From assembly GCA_013423325.1 (NCBI GenBank), contig BLJB01000317.1, positions 149,105 through 213,104 on the forward strand: DNA of 64,000 nucleotides, in the 5' to 3' direction. This DNA comes from Usnea hakonensis. Lineage: Eukaryota; Ascomycota; Lecanoromycetes; Lecanorales; Parmeliaceae. Below the pieces are notes generated by a model. That model was not told the origin of the DNA. It did no database searches and worked only from the letters and a program-made list of their open reading frames with translations. The position numbers and the translations under genes are program-made. How positions within the stretch are numbered: position 1 is the first letter of the stretch; each line of letters begins with the position of its first letter. Below, one piece after another: positions 44,474 through 56,764 of the stretch.

Positions 44474-47400
44474 CTACTTTCCAGCCTTCTCCCCTTTGTG
44501 CTCCACCCAAACCTTCTCCACCAGATCCGAGATCTTGGTCTGCGGATTCAACAGTTCCAAAAAGGTCACATCAGTCTGGAAGCTTTTGACGAACCAGTTC
44601 CTCAACTCGGCGGCAATCATGCTGTCCATGCCGTACGCGCTAACGCCTCTACCAGGGTCTATCTCCTCGCTCGACGTGAATAGGAGTTTGGCCAAACGAT
44701 TAAGAATCGCCTTTGTCACAATCTGTCTGAATTCTGCCGGCGAGGCCGCGGCGAGCGTGTCGGATACTGCGCCCTCGGAGGATCTCGAGGAGTTGGCTGT
44801 GCGGGAGAGGTCTTCGAGGGCTTGGAGGAGGCGACCGAAGCGGGCGTCGGTATGCCAGGTAAACTCGGCGGCGAGGCCTTTGCGGTACAGTTGGTCGAGC
44901 TTGACGGGCTCGAGGCCGGTGAGTAGGTGGGAGCTGGCCAGTGGGTCCACAGTGGACCATTTCGGATCGGGCGTCTGCTTGACGAAAGATGCTTCGAGGA
45001 GCTTGAGGAATTCGTGCTCGCCTGTGCCGTAGACGCCGTTGCGCATAAGAGATTTTTGAACTTCGTGGAGTTGGGAGACAAAGCCCACTTCGAGGATCAT
45101 GCCTAGGGCGATAGACTGCGCGGGCAGGCCAAGGGAGAAGCGGTGACGCGCGAAAGCGTCTTGGAAGGCGTTGCCAGCGCAGTAGGAGCCTTGTGTTGCG
45201 GTACCAATCATGGTGACAATGGAGGAGGTCATGTTGAAGAAGTCGAGGGGTTGAGACAGGGTGGCTTCGTGCAGGTTGATGGTGCCGGCGATTTTGGGGT
45301 CGGTGACGGATTTGAATTGGGAGAGGGTCATGGAGTCGAAGATCGCGTCGGCGACGACCATGGCGGCTTGGATGACGCCTTTGATTGGCTTAGTGATTTG
45401 GGAAACTGCAGATACGACGGCGGATTTTGAGGTGACGTCGCATTTGATTGTTTGCGTTGTTACACCCATGGCATGCAGGTCGTCAAGCATCTCTGCAGCG
45501 TACGTATTGGGGCTAGAACGAGCAACGTAGACGAAGTGTCTGGCGCCGTGTTCGGCCATCCAGATACTGATGCTTCGTCCAATTCCACCGAGGCATCCAG
45601 CTAGAAGATAGGCTGCATCGGGATCGAAGGCAACCTGCTTTGGAGTTGGTCGGATGTTGAGCAGTGTTTCTGGTTCTTCAAAGGTCACGACGATCTTTCC
45701 GACATGAGTGCCTTTGGCAAAGTCCATCATTGCTTGCTCCAACTGGGACACGTCAAACCTCTTAATTTGACGGAAAGGCCTAATATGGCCTCGTCTGTAC
45801 ATGTCTCCAAGCTCGGCCATGAGGCTTGCAATTTTCGCGGGTTTTTGCTGATTGATTAGGCCAAGGTCGAAGGATGAAAAGGTCGCATTCCTCTTGAATA
45901 CTTCCATGTTCAATCTGCCATGGCCCAACACGTCCGTTCTCCCTACTTCGATGAATCTCCCCATCGAGGCGATTGCCCTCCAGCTCTCGTGCATGGCTTC
46001 TCCAGCCGCAGAACACAGTATGACATCTATGCCTGCACCATTGGTCGCGGCCAGAATTTTCGAAGGTGTTGCCAAATCTCGCGAATCGAAGACATGATCT
46101 CTAGGAACGTCAAATTCCTTCTCCAGCATCTCAACCTTGTCAGCATTACCGACTGTCGCATAGATCTCTGCACCAAGGTATTTAGCTAATTGTATGGCTG
46201 CCATACCCAATCCACCCGTAGCTGACTGAATGAGAACGGTTTCACCTTTGCAAAGACGAGCAAGGTGATTGAACGCATAGATAGCAGTCATAAAAGCAAC
46301 AGGCATTGAAGCTGCCTCGTCGAAATTATCTTTAGTAATCATTTTCTGCACAGAGGTACCAAGCACGCGCACGTAGTTGCCAAAGTTTCCAGGAGCAGCA
46401 CCGAAGACTTGGTCTCCAACTGCGATGTCTCTGACGTTGCGTCCAGTCTTGAAGACAACGCCAGCACACTCGGTACTATATCTGTTCCAATCAAAGCGGC
46501 CCAGTGCAACCGCTAGGTCCTGAAGATTGTGGTAGTCAGCAAGGAGAAGGCTCGATCAAGGACCTCATATGGTAATAAGCTGACCTTCACATTTAAGCCC
46601 ACAGCCTTCACTTGGATCTCGACCTCATCATCCATCAATGGCTCTTTGAAGGCCTGATCTTCCTTAAGATAGAGCGAGCTCAAAAGACCAGCTTGGTCAA
46701 ACCCGACGGCCAGAGGTTTAGCTTCTCTCAATCTGACCAATTCTGTAGCCTTTACAGACCCTTCTTGTATCAAGTATCTTTGATTCAGGGCGTATTCTGG
46801 AACCAGCCTACTAATATGGAGAACTCCGTCTTTCAGAGCGTACTCGCTATCACGAGCGCCTGACTGGCTCCCGGCATGCACAAGTTCATCCTCTTTTGAG
46901 AGTATATGATCTGCGATGTCTTGACTTATTTGGTCATACCCGACATCCAGGTCAATAGTTGCAATCTTCACATGAGGCATTTCTGTGATTATTGCACGTA
47001 TGAGACCACCAATTACAGCGTCTTCGGGTTTTGCACCATTCATCAAGCCGCCTGCGGTGATCCATACCAGCGACGATGCTTTTCGAAACAGAGTCTTGAG
47101 ACTTTTGAGCGCCTTTGTGTCCAGCTCCTTCAGGTAGCTACTAACGAGATCTGCGAGCACGATAATTCTAGCACCCTGTTGGATCGACTTGGAGTCATTG
47201 ATAAGACAATGTACGACGTCGATACCTTTTTCGATTGCAAGTTCCTCCAGTGCAAAGCTGAATGATGGCCGAAAGTCACCATAAGCGAACACTACACGTG
47301 GAACATCATTTGATACGAGAGCTCGAGGAATTGAGGGTTCAACGGCAGTGGTGATGATGGTGGAAGCCATGGACACAGAGCCTGCATGATCATCAAGGAG

Positions 47401-50400
47401 GACATCGATACCGCTGAATCCATTTTGCGTGAGGACAGCTTGCCACATGTTCTTCGTCAGTAATGGACTATCGATTCGACCATCAGAGACTCCGTTCCAA
47501 TAGTCGGGAAAGGTTCCAAGCACGAGTCCAGTACCCAGATGGACGTTGGTTATCTCCAGTAGGACCATCTTACCTCCTGCCTTTAAGAGACTCCGCGCAT
47601 TCTGTACGGTCTCTGCGATCGTCGTTGTTGCGTGCAGAACCTGGGAGGCAACTATCAAGTCATAGTCAGTCTCGAAACCTTGCTTTTGCGGATTCTTTTC
47701 GATGTCCAACGTCTTATATTCAACACCGACGCATTCAGAGAACTCGTTTTGGGCGCTTGCGAAGAAAGAGGGGGTGATATCAGTGAAGCAGTAGTTCTTG
47801 AAGCGCTTGAACTGCGAGCGTCCTTCTAAAGTGTCCTGGATAAGGCGAGTAGCACCACCTGTGCCTGCACCGATCTCCAAGATCTTCATGGAAGGCCACT
47901 TGTGTGCTAGGAGATCAATGGCTCGGATGAGTTGAGGATAGCCGCCTGAGATGCCTATACCAGAAACGTACAATTCTGTGAGAAGATTGTCTTTGAGAGC
48001 GACATGCAAGCCGCTGGTCTCACCAGAGAATATCTGCGGAAGCTGGTCAAAGATTCGCTTAATGAGCTGCGCTTCGACGATTGTATCAAGTTCCTTTGAA
48101 ATTAAGTCAATCAGCTCCTTCCTTTGTGTTGTGGAGCAATTTAGAGCCTTCCTGCCATATGGCAATTCTCCACTTTGCGCATTGCTAACGCAGCGTTGCA
48201 CCCAGTCCAAGAATCTCTGCAAATGCTCTGGATTGCTGTGTGTGAAAAGCTCGGAATAGCTCTCGAAGATTTGGACAAGGACATAGGCAGCGAGCTGGTC
48301 GAACTTGTCAAATGTTGGCACGAGTACATTGGCATCCGTTGTCGGTGGAAACATGTTTCTCGCTTTGTCATTGCTCAGTGAATCGATATCCGGCTTCCAT
48401 ATCAAGCGAAGGTAAGGATTTCTCGTCTCTCTAGTAGCTTCGATCCCTTTTGATGAAGTGCTGTTATACGACACACAGCGCAGCTGCTTTATATCTATCA
48501 AATTCTCGCCGGATGTTCCAAATAATTGAGTTCGCGCGTATGCTCCCCTGAGGCCTCGCAGTTCTCCAGTCGCCTGTCCATAGCCAATCAAGGCTGCTTT
48601 GTCCTCGTCTTTAGGGATCCATAACGACATCTCGTCTGCAACGACGGGTACAAAAGCCTGGCGTATGTTTTGGGGTTGGCCAGCATGACATGCGATGAGA
48701 GCAAGCTGAAGACAAATGTCAATTGTAGACGGATGGATGGGATAGCTTGACTCTCCACCCTTGACGTTGCCTTCGGTTGTGTGAAGCGCAACGGTTGCAG
48801 TTGCCCTGTTCACATTGGGACGAGCTCTGATGTCGGTCAACCCTTGAAAGGTTGGTCCGTACCCTAGACCAACATCTGCAAATTTCTCATACCAGCTGGC
48901 GGAATCGACGGGCTTGGATTTTGGATCAATCGAGAAAACTTCTGCGTCGCTGCTTTGCCGCACTGCACGCTGAGTCACTGCACATACTGACCCATTGCAA
49001 TGTTCGGTCCATTGATCATTTTGCAAAGAACTTATTCTGAAGTCATGCCAAAGTTCAGAAGTCTTGGAAATTGTAAGACTGGCTGCCTGAAGATTGAAGA
49101 TCGTTTCGACTCCAAAGTCGTCATCAGGAATATGCATGGTCGAGTTTATGGCCACATTGCGGAAGGAGAAACCCTTGAGCTCTTCAGCATCGTTAGCCTC
49201 GTGATGGTACTGAGACAAGGCCTCGATAGCCATCGCTAGGTAGCCAGCTGCTGGGAATATCGGTGCAGGCAGAAGCTTGTGGTCCTCCAGCCACGGGACA
49301 TCTTTCAATCTTAGCATGTTGCGCCATGAAGGGCTTCCTTTAGCGCAACCAGGCTGCTTGGCACCAAGAATGTCGTGACGAAGGTGCTTACGAAGGCGCC
49401 ATTCTTTGTTATAGCGACTCTCGTAGTAAATCGGTGCTCCATAATGGAATTGGTAGTTCGGTAGATCTTTGATAATTAAGGCTCTAGACTTTCCCGGCTT
49501 TCCATCTTCGTGGGTGGATTCGACAGAGTTTACAGCGACTAGATCAATGGGGACATTTTGGATGAATAGATCACCAGCAAGAGAAAGCATGTTTCTTAAA
49601 CCATCCTCACCACGGCGAATGCTACCGAGACATGGTGGAAGCCTGACCCCGTCTTGTGTTTCGAGCGCAGCCCGTATTTGGCGAAGTGGTCCTGCCAATG
49701 CCGGGTGTGGTCCGATCTCGATCAATTGACCCAGATTTATGGTGGGGTCTTTTGCTAGCCGCTCGATGGCTGGACTGAAGAGCACAGGTGATACCAAATT
49801 TTTACGCCAGTACTCGGGGCTGAGGTCCTCGCCAGACTGCGTCTTGGAGGGATGAACTGATGACACCCATAGGGCCGAGCTCTGCCTGGTACTCAAAGCG
49901 ATCTCCCGCTTGAGCTTGTGCATTGCGCATTGTGTAAGCCTCACATACTCCTCGCCCAACGATATCATGTGATGGGAATGATATGCCTTGCCTCCGGTTT
50001 GTAACAGTCTGGCGAAGATCTTTTCCCGGTCCAGACTCTTTTTCACTGCTGCCACTGCTCCGTCATCACCCGAAAGCGTAACACTACTTGGTGAGTTGAC
50101 AGCAGCAATCACAACCTTACCCTGGGTCGGCTCGAGGTAAGAGGAGACTTGATTGGGGCCAAGCCCAACGGCAAGCATGAGTCCGGAACTACTATGCGCA
50201 GTAAGCACTTTACCTCTGTAGTAAGCAACAATGATTGCTTCTGCTGCACTATGAGCACCTGTGGCGTATGCTGCAGCAATCTCGCCCGATGAATGTCCTA
50301 CAGCTACCACAGCCTTGACATTCCACGACAAGAGGAGATCGACTAACGCAATTTGCAAAGCGGTACACAAAGGTTGTGAAAGTTCCGGGTCCTGAACCCG

Positions 50401-52680
50401 ACTCGTAGCTGCGGGTTCTAGTAATGCAGACTCGATGCACCAATCCGGTGGCTCCGGAACTTTTCGGAGGATGGAGTCTAAATACCTGATAGTCCGACGG
50501 TAGGACTCGTACTCCGCGAACAGCTGAGAACCCATGCCCGCCCACTGAGCTCCCTGACCTGTGAAGATAAAGCCCACGCTTTGAGCCGTTGGGGAACTCT
50601 TCCCCCAAGTCATCGTGGCTTCGTCTAACGAAGACGTAGGTAAGTCTACATCTGCAATTGCGAAAGCACGCTGGAAGAACTTTGATCTTCGAGCGGCTAA
50701 AGTATATGCGAGGTCGATAGGATCGTACTGGTCAATTACTGATGATAGAGCTGAGATGTTGCTCTTGAGCGAATAGTCGTCATGGCCCGAAAACGGCAAC
50801 AGGATGAGCCTTCGAGCACCTTTCGTGGTCAATATGGTCGAATCGGCAAGAATTTGCGACGATCCCGGAATCTGATCTTGACGGTTGCTACTTGTGACTT
50901 GCTCCATGGCATTTTCTTCGGCTTTCTTCACTTTAAATTGAGCACTACGAGCAAGTTCAGCTTCACCGCTTACAAGGCCTTCTGGTTGACCCATTACAAG
51001 ATCGCTAGCGTCGATCTTCGGCTCGAGAGGACTTGATGGCGGTGTGGATGCCTGACTAGAGGATGAAGCGCGAAATGTGCTGGAATCTCTGCTGGAAGTC
51101 CGGCTAGAGGCTTTGCTTGATTCTTTGCTTGCATAGGGTTGGTAGCCTGGTACAATAGATTCGATGCTCTCAACAATACAATGTGCGTTGGCTCCTCCGT
51201 AGCCGAACGAGTTCACGCTTGCTCGTTTGATAGGCTTGGAAGCGGGCCAAGGTGTCATCTCTGCGACGACTTTGACACGGGAGCCGTCAAAGTCGATGTT
51301 GGGGTTTGGATTGACAAGGCCAATTGTTGCAGGAATTTGGCCTTTCTCAATAGCCAGAACTGCTTTCATGACTCCTGCTAGACCACTAGAAGACTCGGAG
51401 TGGCCAAGGCTCGGCTTGATGGACCCGATGAGCAGTGGTTCATTTTCACGTCCTGCTGCGAATAATCTACCGATCGCGGAGACTTCAAGGGGATCTCCAA
51501 CTGCCGTACCGGTGCCGTGGCATTCGAAATAGCCAGTAAGGTCAGGGTCAAGGCCGCCTGCCGCTTCGTATGCACGCCTCATGACAGCCTCTTGACCTTC
51601 CGGGCTTGGATGTGAGATGCCACCTGTTTTTCCATTTGCATTGATAGCCGTAGCCCGGATTACAGCTCGTATTGGGTCATTGTTCACTAAAGCGTCTGAT
51701 AGCTTTTTGACGTATAAGGCGCCGAATCCGTCAGCACGAGCATAACCATCGGCGGCTGCGTCAAAGGTGTGGCAGGTTGATGTTGGTGATATTGCGCCCA
51801 GCTTCGTTGAGAACAGTTGCGCTTCAGGTCCAAGGATAAGGTTGCTTCCCCCAACAATGGCTGACTTACATTCTCCACTTCTGATTGAAGATACCGCGAG
51901 ATGAAGAGCATACATCGAGGAAGAGCATGCGGTGTCTAGAGTCATGCTATCAGATCATTAACGATGGTGCAATGTTCATTTGATCGGGCCTGAGTTTTAC
52001 CTAGGCCCATGTAGGTTGAATACGTAATTTATGCGATTGCTCAATATCGTGATGCCTCCACCGGTTGTGACATAAGGTAGGGTATGATCCGCGTCGCGGA
52101 CTTGCATTAATTGATGGTCGTAGTTGAAGTTTCCCACAAAAACGCCAGTATTCGAGCCGGAGAATTTTTCCCACGGCTCCCCTGCGTTCTCAAAGGCCTC
52201 GTACGTGACTTCAAGAAGCTTTCGCTGTGCTGGGTCCATTGTCATAGTCTCCACTGGCGTAAGACCAAAGAAGTTGTGATCGAACTGTTTTGGATCCTCC
52301 TCAAGAAAATAGCCGCCTTTAGTGAATATACTGCCTGGACGATGCTGATTTGGGTGGTAGAAGCCGTTAATGTTGAGTTTGTTGTCTTCAAAATTTCTAT
52401 AGCCGGACTTGCCCTGCGCCAACATGTCCCATAATTTAGAAGTATTCGAAGCCCCACCGGGCCATCTACATGCTACACAGAGAAGTATGTCATGTTAGCG
52501 AAGCCTGAGAACCTTCGTTATCAAAGCCATGAGCATTGGGGTGTCCGCTTGTCGATGTGCAGAAGCAATGTACGTAGAAAGATCGGGCATACCCATTCCG
52601 ACAATGGCGATAGGCTCTGGACATTGAGACGGATCTGGGTCCCTTCCGAAGACCCTAGCTTTACTCGGGAAATCCGACAT
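44474..52680 (-). CDS. Highly reducing type I polyketide synthase (KS-AT-DH-CMeT-ER-KR-ACP)
   Basis: Four exons: 52680..52593, 52472..52001, 51946..46585 and 46519..44474; introns 120, 54 and 65 bases; 2,655 residues. Splicing restores IVGMACRWPGG at the start, HGPSMTLDTACSSS across exon 2/3 and VGLNVKDLAVALGRFDW across exon 3/4. The KS has Cys 194, HGTGTAVGDPLE (His near 330) and GHSESSSG. The AT has GQGAQWAGMG, GHSSGE (Ser near 740) and YHSHHM. The DH has His near 1076 and an Asp in HPSTIDICLQ near 1263, but the usual HxxxG reads HxxxP. The C-methyltransferase has ILEIGAGTGGAT near 1545. The ER has SATGGLG near 2077. The KR has AGCLGGIGRS near 2285 and SYCAGN (Tyr near 2420). The ACP has GMDSMIAAELR (Ser near 2607). 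There is no thioesterase or reductase, so release needs another enzyme. A Ser-rich linker separates KS and AT. Confidence 0.93.
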
Positions 52681-53490
52681 CTTGGAAAACTGTTCTACCT
52701 AGAAGAGATGCGAATGTCGAGATTGTGTTTGAAGGACTTTTCAGCCTGCAAGATGCTCGATGTCGTGATTGGCTTCAAGGGAGAACCTATCGACGGTTTA
52801 GATAAGTTGAAGATAAGTCAGCGTCGTCGAAAGGGCTGTTGAAGCTGACAATTGATAGTCTCTTGACTGTGTGGCTATATAATACAGTTGTAAAGCTTCT
52901 TGAAAGGTCAGAAAGGGTGAGATCCTCTCCTGAGGGCACGAGTAGTAATACGCTTCTTTCTATCCTGCCACGAACACATTGATCATCCACATTGGTGCTG
53001 ATCGACTCAGAAGGATGCATGCACAATACGGTAGCATATCTGTAAGTCTTGGGTCTGCATTGTGCACGCAAGCCATGAATGTCTGAATTTCGAGATACCG
53101 TCGGCGATAAGAAGCCTCGGGCTGCATTGTGTGGCCTTACAAGCGACGTTGATCGGTAGGACTGGTCGAGCTGAAGACTCGAATCCACTGGAACCTTTGA
53201 CGGTGCTCAGGAAGCTGTGCTGTCTTCCTCGATGGCTTCAACCAACATGTTGACGCTAGACCCAAAAGACATACCAAGACCTGAGGCGGTGAGTGAGACA
53301 GGGACATTATTGGTTGCATTGGTCATGAAGCCTCGGACTCGACAGCTTGAGGAACAGCAAATGCTGATATTACCTGCGTTACTCTACGAGACTTTCGCTT
53401 GTGAAGTGGAGCCGAGTGCTGACCTGGGAGTGCCAACACTAGAGAGGCTACTTACTGATGGAAGGTAAGGTAGATAAGATACCTTAGCGG
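52681..53490. other. PKS upstream region
   Basis: About 800 bases upstream of the PKS start, presumably its promoter. Short open stretches on both strands (for example 53,217-53,468 plus and 52,787-53,188 minus) show no recognisable motif and may be chance or decayed sequence. Confidence 0.5.
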
Positions 53491-53494
53491 CGGG

Positions 53495-54330
53495 CTATGT
53501 TTGTAGAAGAGAATGCAGTGAGATCTCGCTATAGCGATACGGTTAGTACAACAATAAATGTTGCTTTATAGAAACTATCGATATAGTAAAGAAAGTAAAC
53601 AAATTAAAAGAGTAGAATATTCTATATCTAATTATTAAGATATTAATTATATTATATTTAAAATTTTAATATTCTATAAGAAATTTAAACTCTATCTTAT
53701 ATTTAATATAATAATAAAAAAGTAGTATAATATTCTAATTAAGAAATTTACTATTATATATATAGAGAAAATAGCTAGTAGATATAGAGTATCGCTAAAA
53801 ATACTATATTTTTTAACGAGATTCTACTATATTTTTTACGATATATATTATAGAGACTATTTTTAGACGATTATTCTTTTTTCAAGTATATCTTCTATTT
53901 ATCGAGAGTTTCTATTTTAGTTTATAGGTTATTACGAATATCCTCTATAGTAGATATATACGGAGTCTTATAGGACTTAGCGAGCCTTAATACTACGACT
54001 ATAAGAAGGATCCTTTCTATAGGTACTCTTTCTTCTATATATATTATTATTATTTATAGATTATAATTATGTTCTATTCTATTCCGTAATATAGATCTTA
54101 GTATTACTATAGCTTACGATACTAAGAATTTTCTATTTAAAAATAAGAGCCTATATTAACTTTTAGGCCGGGATTTTAATATATCTATACTATTCTTTTT
54201 AAATACTATATCAATAATTCTTACCATAATACTCTAATATCTATTTAGCTACGATTCCAAATAAGAGTAACTACTATAATATAGTTCCCGGTTTTATTAC
54301 CGTAGTGTCACGGTGTGCACATTCTAGGGC
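53495..54330. other. AT-rich RIP-like island between PKS and P450
   Basis: Very AT-rich sequence, dominated by TATA, TTAA and TAATA steps, with no surviving frame. It ends abruptly near 54,300, where composition becomes normal. It is consistent with a repeat eroded by RIP. Confidence 0.7.
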
Positions 54331-54869
54331 TCGCCCGTAAGGTATAATTGCTACGGTACTGTTCCGCGAGCTTGGAGCCACTAGTCGAGGCTACCTGCAC
54401 CTGCCTTAGCCATTACGATAATCGCTTAAGGTACCCGAGGGTATGCGGCCAAACCCCCACCGCTACTCTTGATGACTCTAGAGATCAGCCCAAGGTGCTG
54501 CAGTTACGTTACATTACTTTTCGGTCTGCCCGTCTCGCTATAGAAGCTGACCATTTCTGGACCGATGGATATCGGACCTGTAGTAGCAAAGTGTCACATC
54601 GGCCTTTTTACGAGCACGGGCGAGCACAACGTTACCTTTCAGGTCCAAAGCAGACCTTCCAATGATGTCGTAATGTCTTTCATCAGGCAGGGACAAATCC
54701 AGTCAAGTCCTGGATATTCTATCCCGTAACCTTTCTACACCAGCTGCTTCAACGGCCAATCGATACAGAAGCGAGCATCAGCGAATCCCTCGTTCTCCTG
54801 AGAAGACGAGCCGTCATATTTCTACAAGGTCTCGTTCATCAACAAGAGACCCAAACATCCTATGGTGAT
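54331..54869. other. P450 upstream region
   Basis: About 540 bases of normal composition between the AT-rich island and the P450 start. A frame from 54,348 to 54,665 shows no family motif. It probably contains the P450 promoter. Confidence 0.45.
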
Positions 54870-56764
54870 ATGATAATGGGCCTTCTCATGGGAACGTTAT
54901 CAGTTGCTTGGTCTTTCGTGACTGTTCTAGTGCAAATGACACTTCTTCGTCAGTTGTCATTTTGCCTGTCTTTGCCATTAATATGGACACTAGCTTCAAA
55001 TATACTTCAAGAATCCCGTTTCAAAGGTTTGAACGCTCCAATTGTGGGAAAGTCGACAGGACTGCTGTTCCCTATGTGGCGGGCTCGACTTCGATACATC
55101 TTTCATGGCATCGAAATGGTTAAAGAGGGTTACGAAAAGGTCGCTCTGCTCACACGGCATTTTTCAATCGAAATGCTCACACGGGGTACGCATTAGTATA
55201 CAGAGGCTATATTTCAAATCCCAACCGTGAACAACGACCTGCTTGTCCTGCCCACAAAGTTTGTGGAGGAGTTGAAGAGTCTCCCGGAGACTACGATGAG
55301 CTCTTCTCAAGCTGTAGCAGATGTGAGCTTCGCCTGTTGACTCTGAGATTTTATTCTGGCTGCTGCTTACATCGAGCTGATTGCAGTACTTTCTTGGCTC
55401 TTACACAACAATGGGTATCCAACTTTTCGGTCATGTTGTCTGGGATATCACGAGGGGCCAGCTGACCCAGAATCTTGGTAATCATATTGAACCGTTGGTA
55501 GATGAATCCAGCTTTGGCTTCTCGCAAGAACTCCCTCCATGCGAAGGTATGTGCACCTTCTTGCTGCTAAGCCAAGTAGTCTTTTTTCTGAGGTCAGCTT
55601 CTTGAGTAACAATATTGTTTTGTCTATAGAATGGACGCCGGTGGCTGTACACTCTACTTTTCTTCAGATTGTGGGTCGTACGTCGGCCCGTATTTTTGTC
55701 GGCCAACATTTGTGCCGTGAGCCATTGTGGCTGGAGACGTCAATAGATTTCGCTCGCTGCGTTTTTCAGGGTAGTTCGTATTTGAAAGTAGTACCAGTAC
55801 CAATTCGTCCAGTCGCTGGACTCATCTCACCACACATGCGCCGCATCCGCAGCCATCATAAGAACGCCCGAAGGTTACTGATTCCCGAGATCTTGCGTCG
55901 GCGCCAAGTCGCGGCTCAAAGCTCGACTTGGAAAAGCGACAGGCCTAACGATATGCTGCAATGGCTTGAGGACGCATCGGATGGAGATGACAGTCGACCT
56001 GAACGCATAGTGGATCGACAACTTGGAATGAGCTTTGCTGCAATACATACCACGACAAATCATATCACAAACGTGTTGTACGACCTTGCAGCTCGGTGGG
56101 AAGAATATGGCCCTGAGCTACAGGCCGAGATTGAAGAAAGCCTTGCAGAAACCGGTGATGTGTGGAAGAAGACTACTCTTACCAAGTTGTCAAAGATGGA
56201 TTCTTTTATGAGAGAATCTCAACGTCTCAATCCTCCAAGCGCCCGTAGGTCTTCCATCTGACATTGAACTCGAGTTCAAAAGGCTTGCTCACCATCAGTT
56301 CAGTCTCCTTCAATCGCAAGCTCCAACTTCCGCATACAATCGGATCGTCGTCTCCACCTATTACACTTCCAAAAGGCAGCTACATTGCTGTCGCTGCTGG
56401 CCCAATAGCATCCTCTGAAGCCTTGTACGACTCACCCCAAAGATTCGATGGCCTTCGCTTTCACCGAATGCGCCATGGGCCACAGGCCAACTCCCATGCC
56501 CACCAATTTGTCAACACTGGGCTAGACAATATCACTTTTGGTCACGGAAGATTTGCATGCCCAGGCAGATTTTTCGCAAGTAATGAGAGCAAGATCATCC
56601 TTGCCATGCTATTGCTGGAATATGACGTGAAATTTGGGGAGGCGGGTCAAGAAGGCGGCAGGGAGGGCCGAGGAGCGGAGAAGCGGCCGAAAAACCGGGT
56701 TTTTGCGGATGCCTGTTTCCCTGATACAGAAGTGAAGATGTTGATTAGAAAGCGAAGAACGTGA
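54870..56764 (+). CDS. Cytochrome P450 monooxygenase with a one-base frame break in exon 2
   Basis: Five exons: 54870..55139, 55206..55323, 55387..55546, 55630..56244 and 56304..56764; introns 66, 63, 83 and 59 bases. Exon 2 is 118 bases where 117 would keep the frame. Before a TTTT run at 55,260-55,263 it reads IFQIPTVNNDLLVLPTK; after it, the P450-like EELKSLPETTMSSS is in another frame. Everything else fits a membrane-bound P450 of about 540 residues: N-terminal membrane segments, an I-helix stretch AAIHTTTNHI, the ExxR motif in MRESQRLNPPS, and the heme-binding loop FGHGRFACPGRFFA. The family resembles fungal terpenoid or polyketide-tailoring P450s (CYP68 or ent-kaurene-oxidase-like). Reading as written, the product would be truncated, so it is either a recent pseudogene or a sequencing error in a homopolymer. 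Its place beside the PKS suggests a tailoring hydroxylase. Confidence 0.78.

Noticed and set aside
53217..53468. Open frame upstream of the PKS that could be a small cluster gene
   Set aside because: No family motif and no matching exons around it; it could not be supported as a gene.
56245..56282. A 38-base intron 4 in the P450
   Set aside because: Too short for the group; the acceptor at 56,303 gives a 59-base intron and joins NPPSA to SFNRK, which fits the family better.
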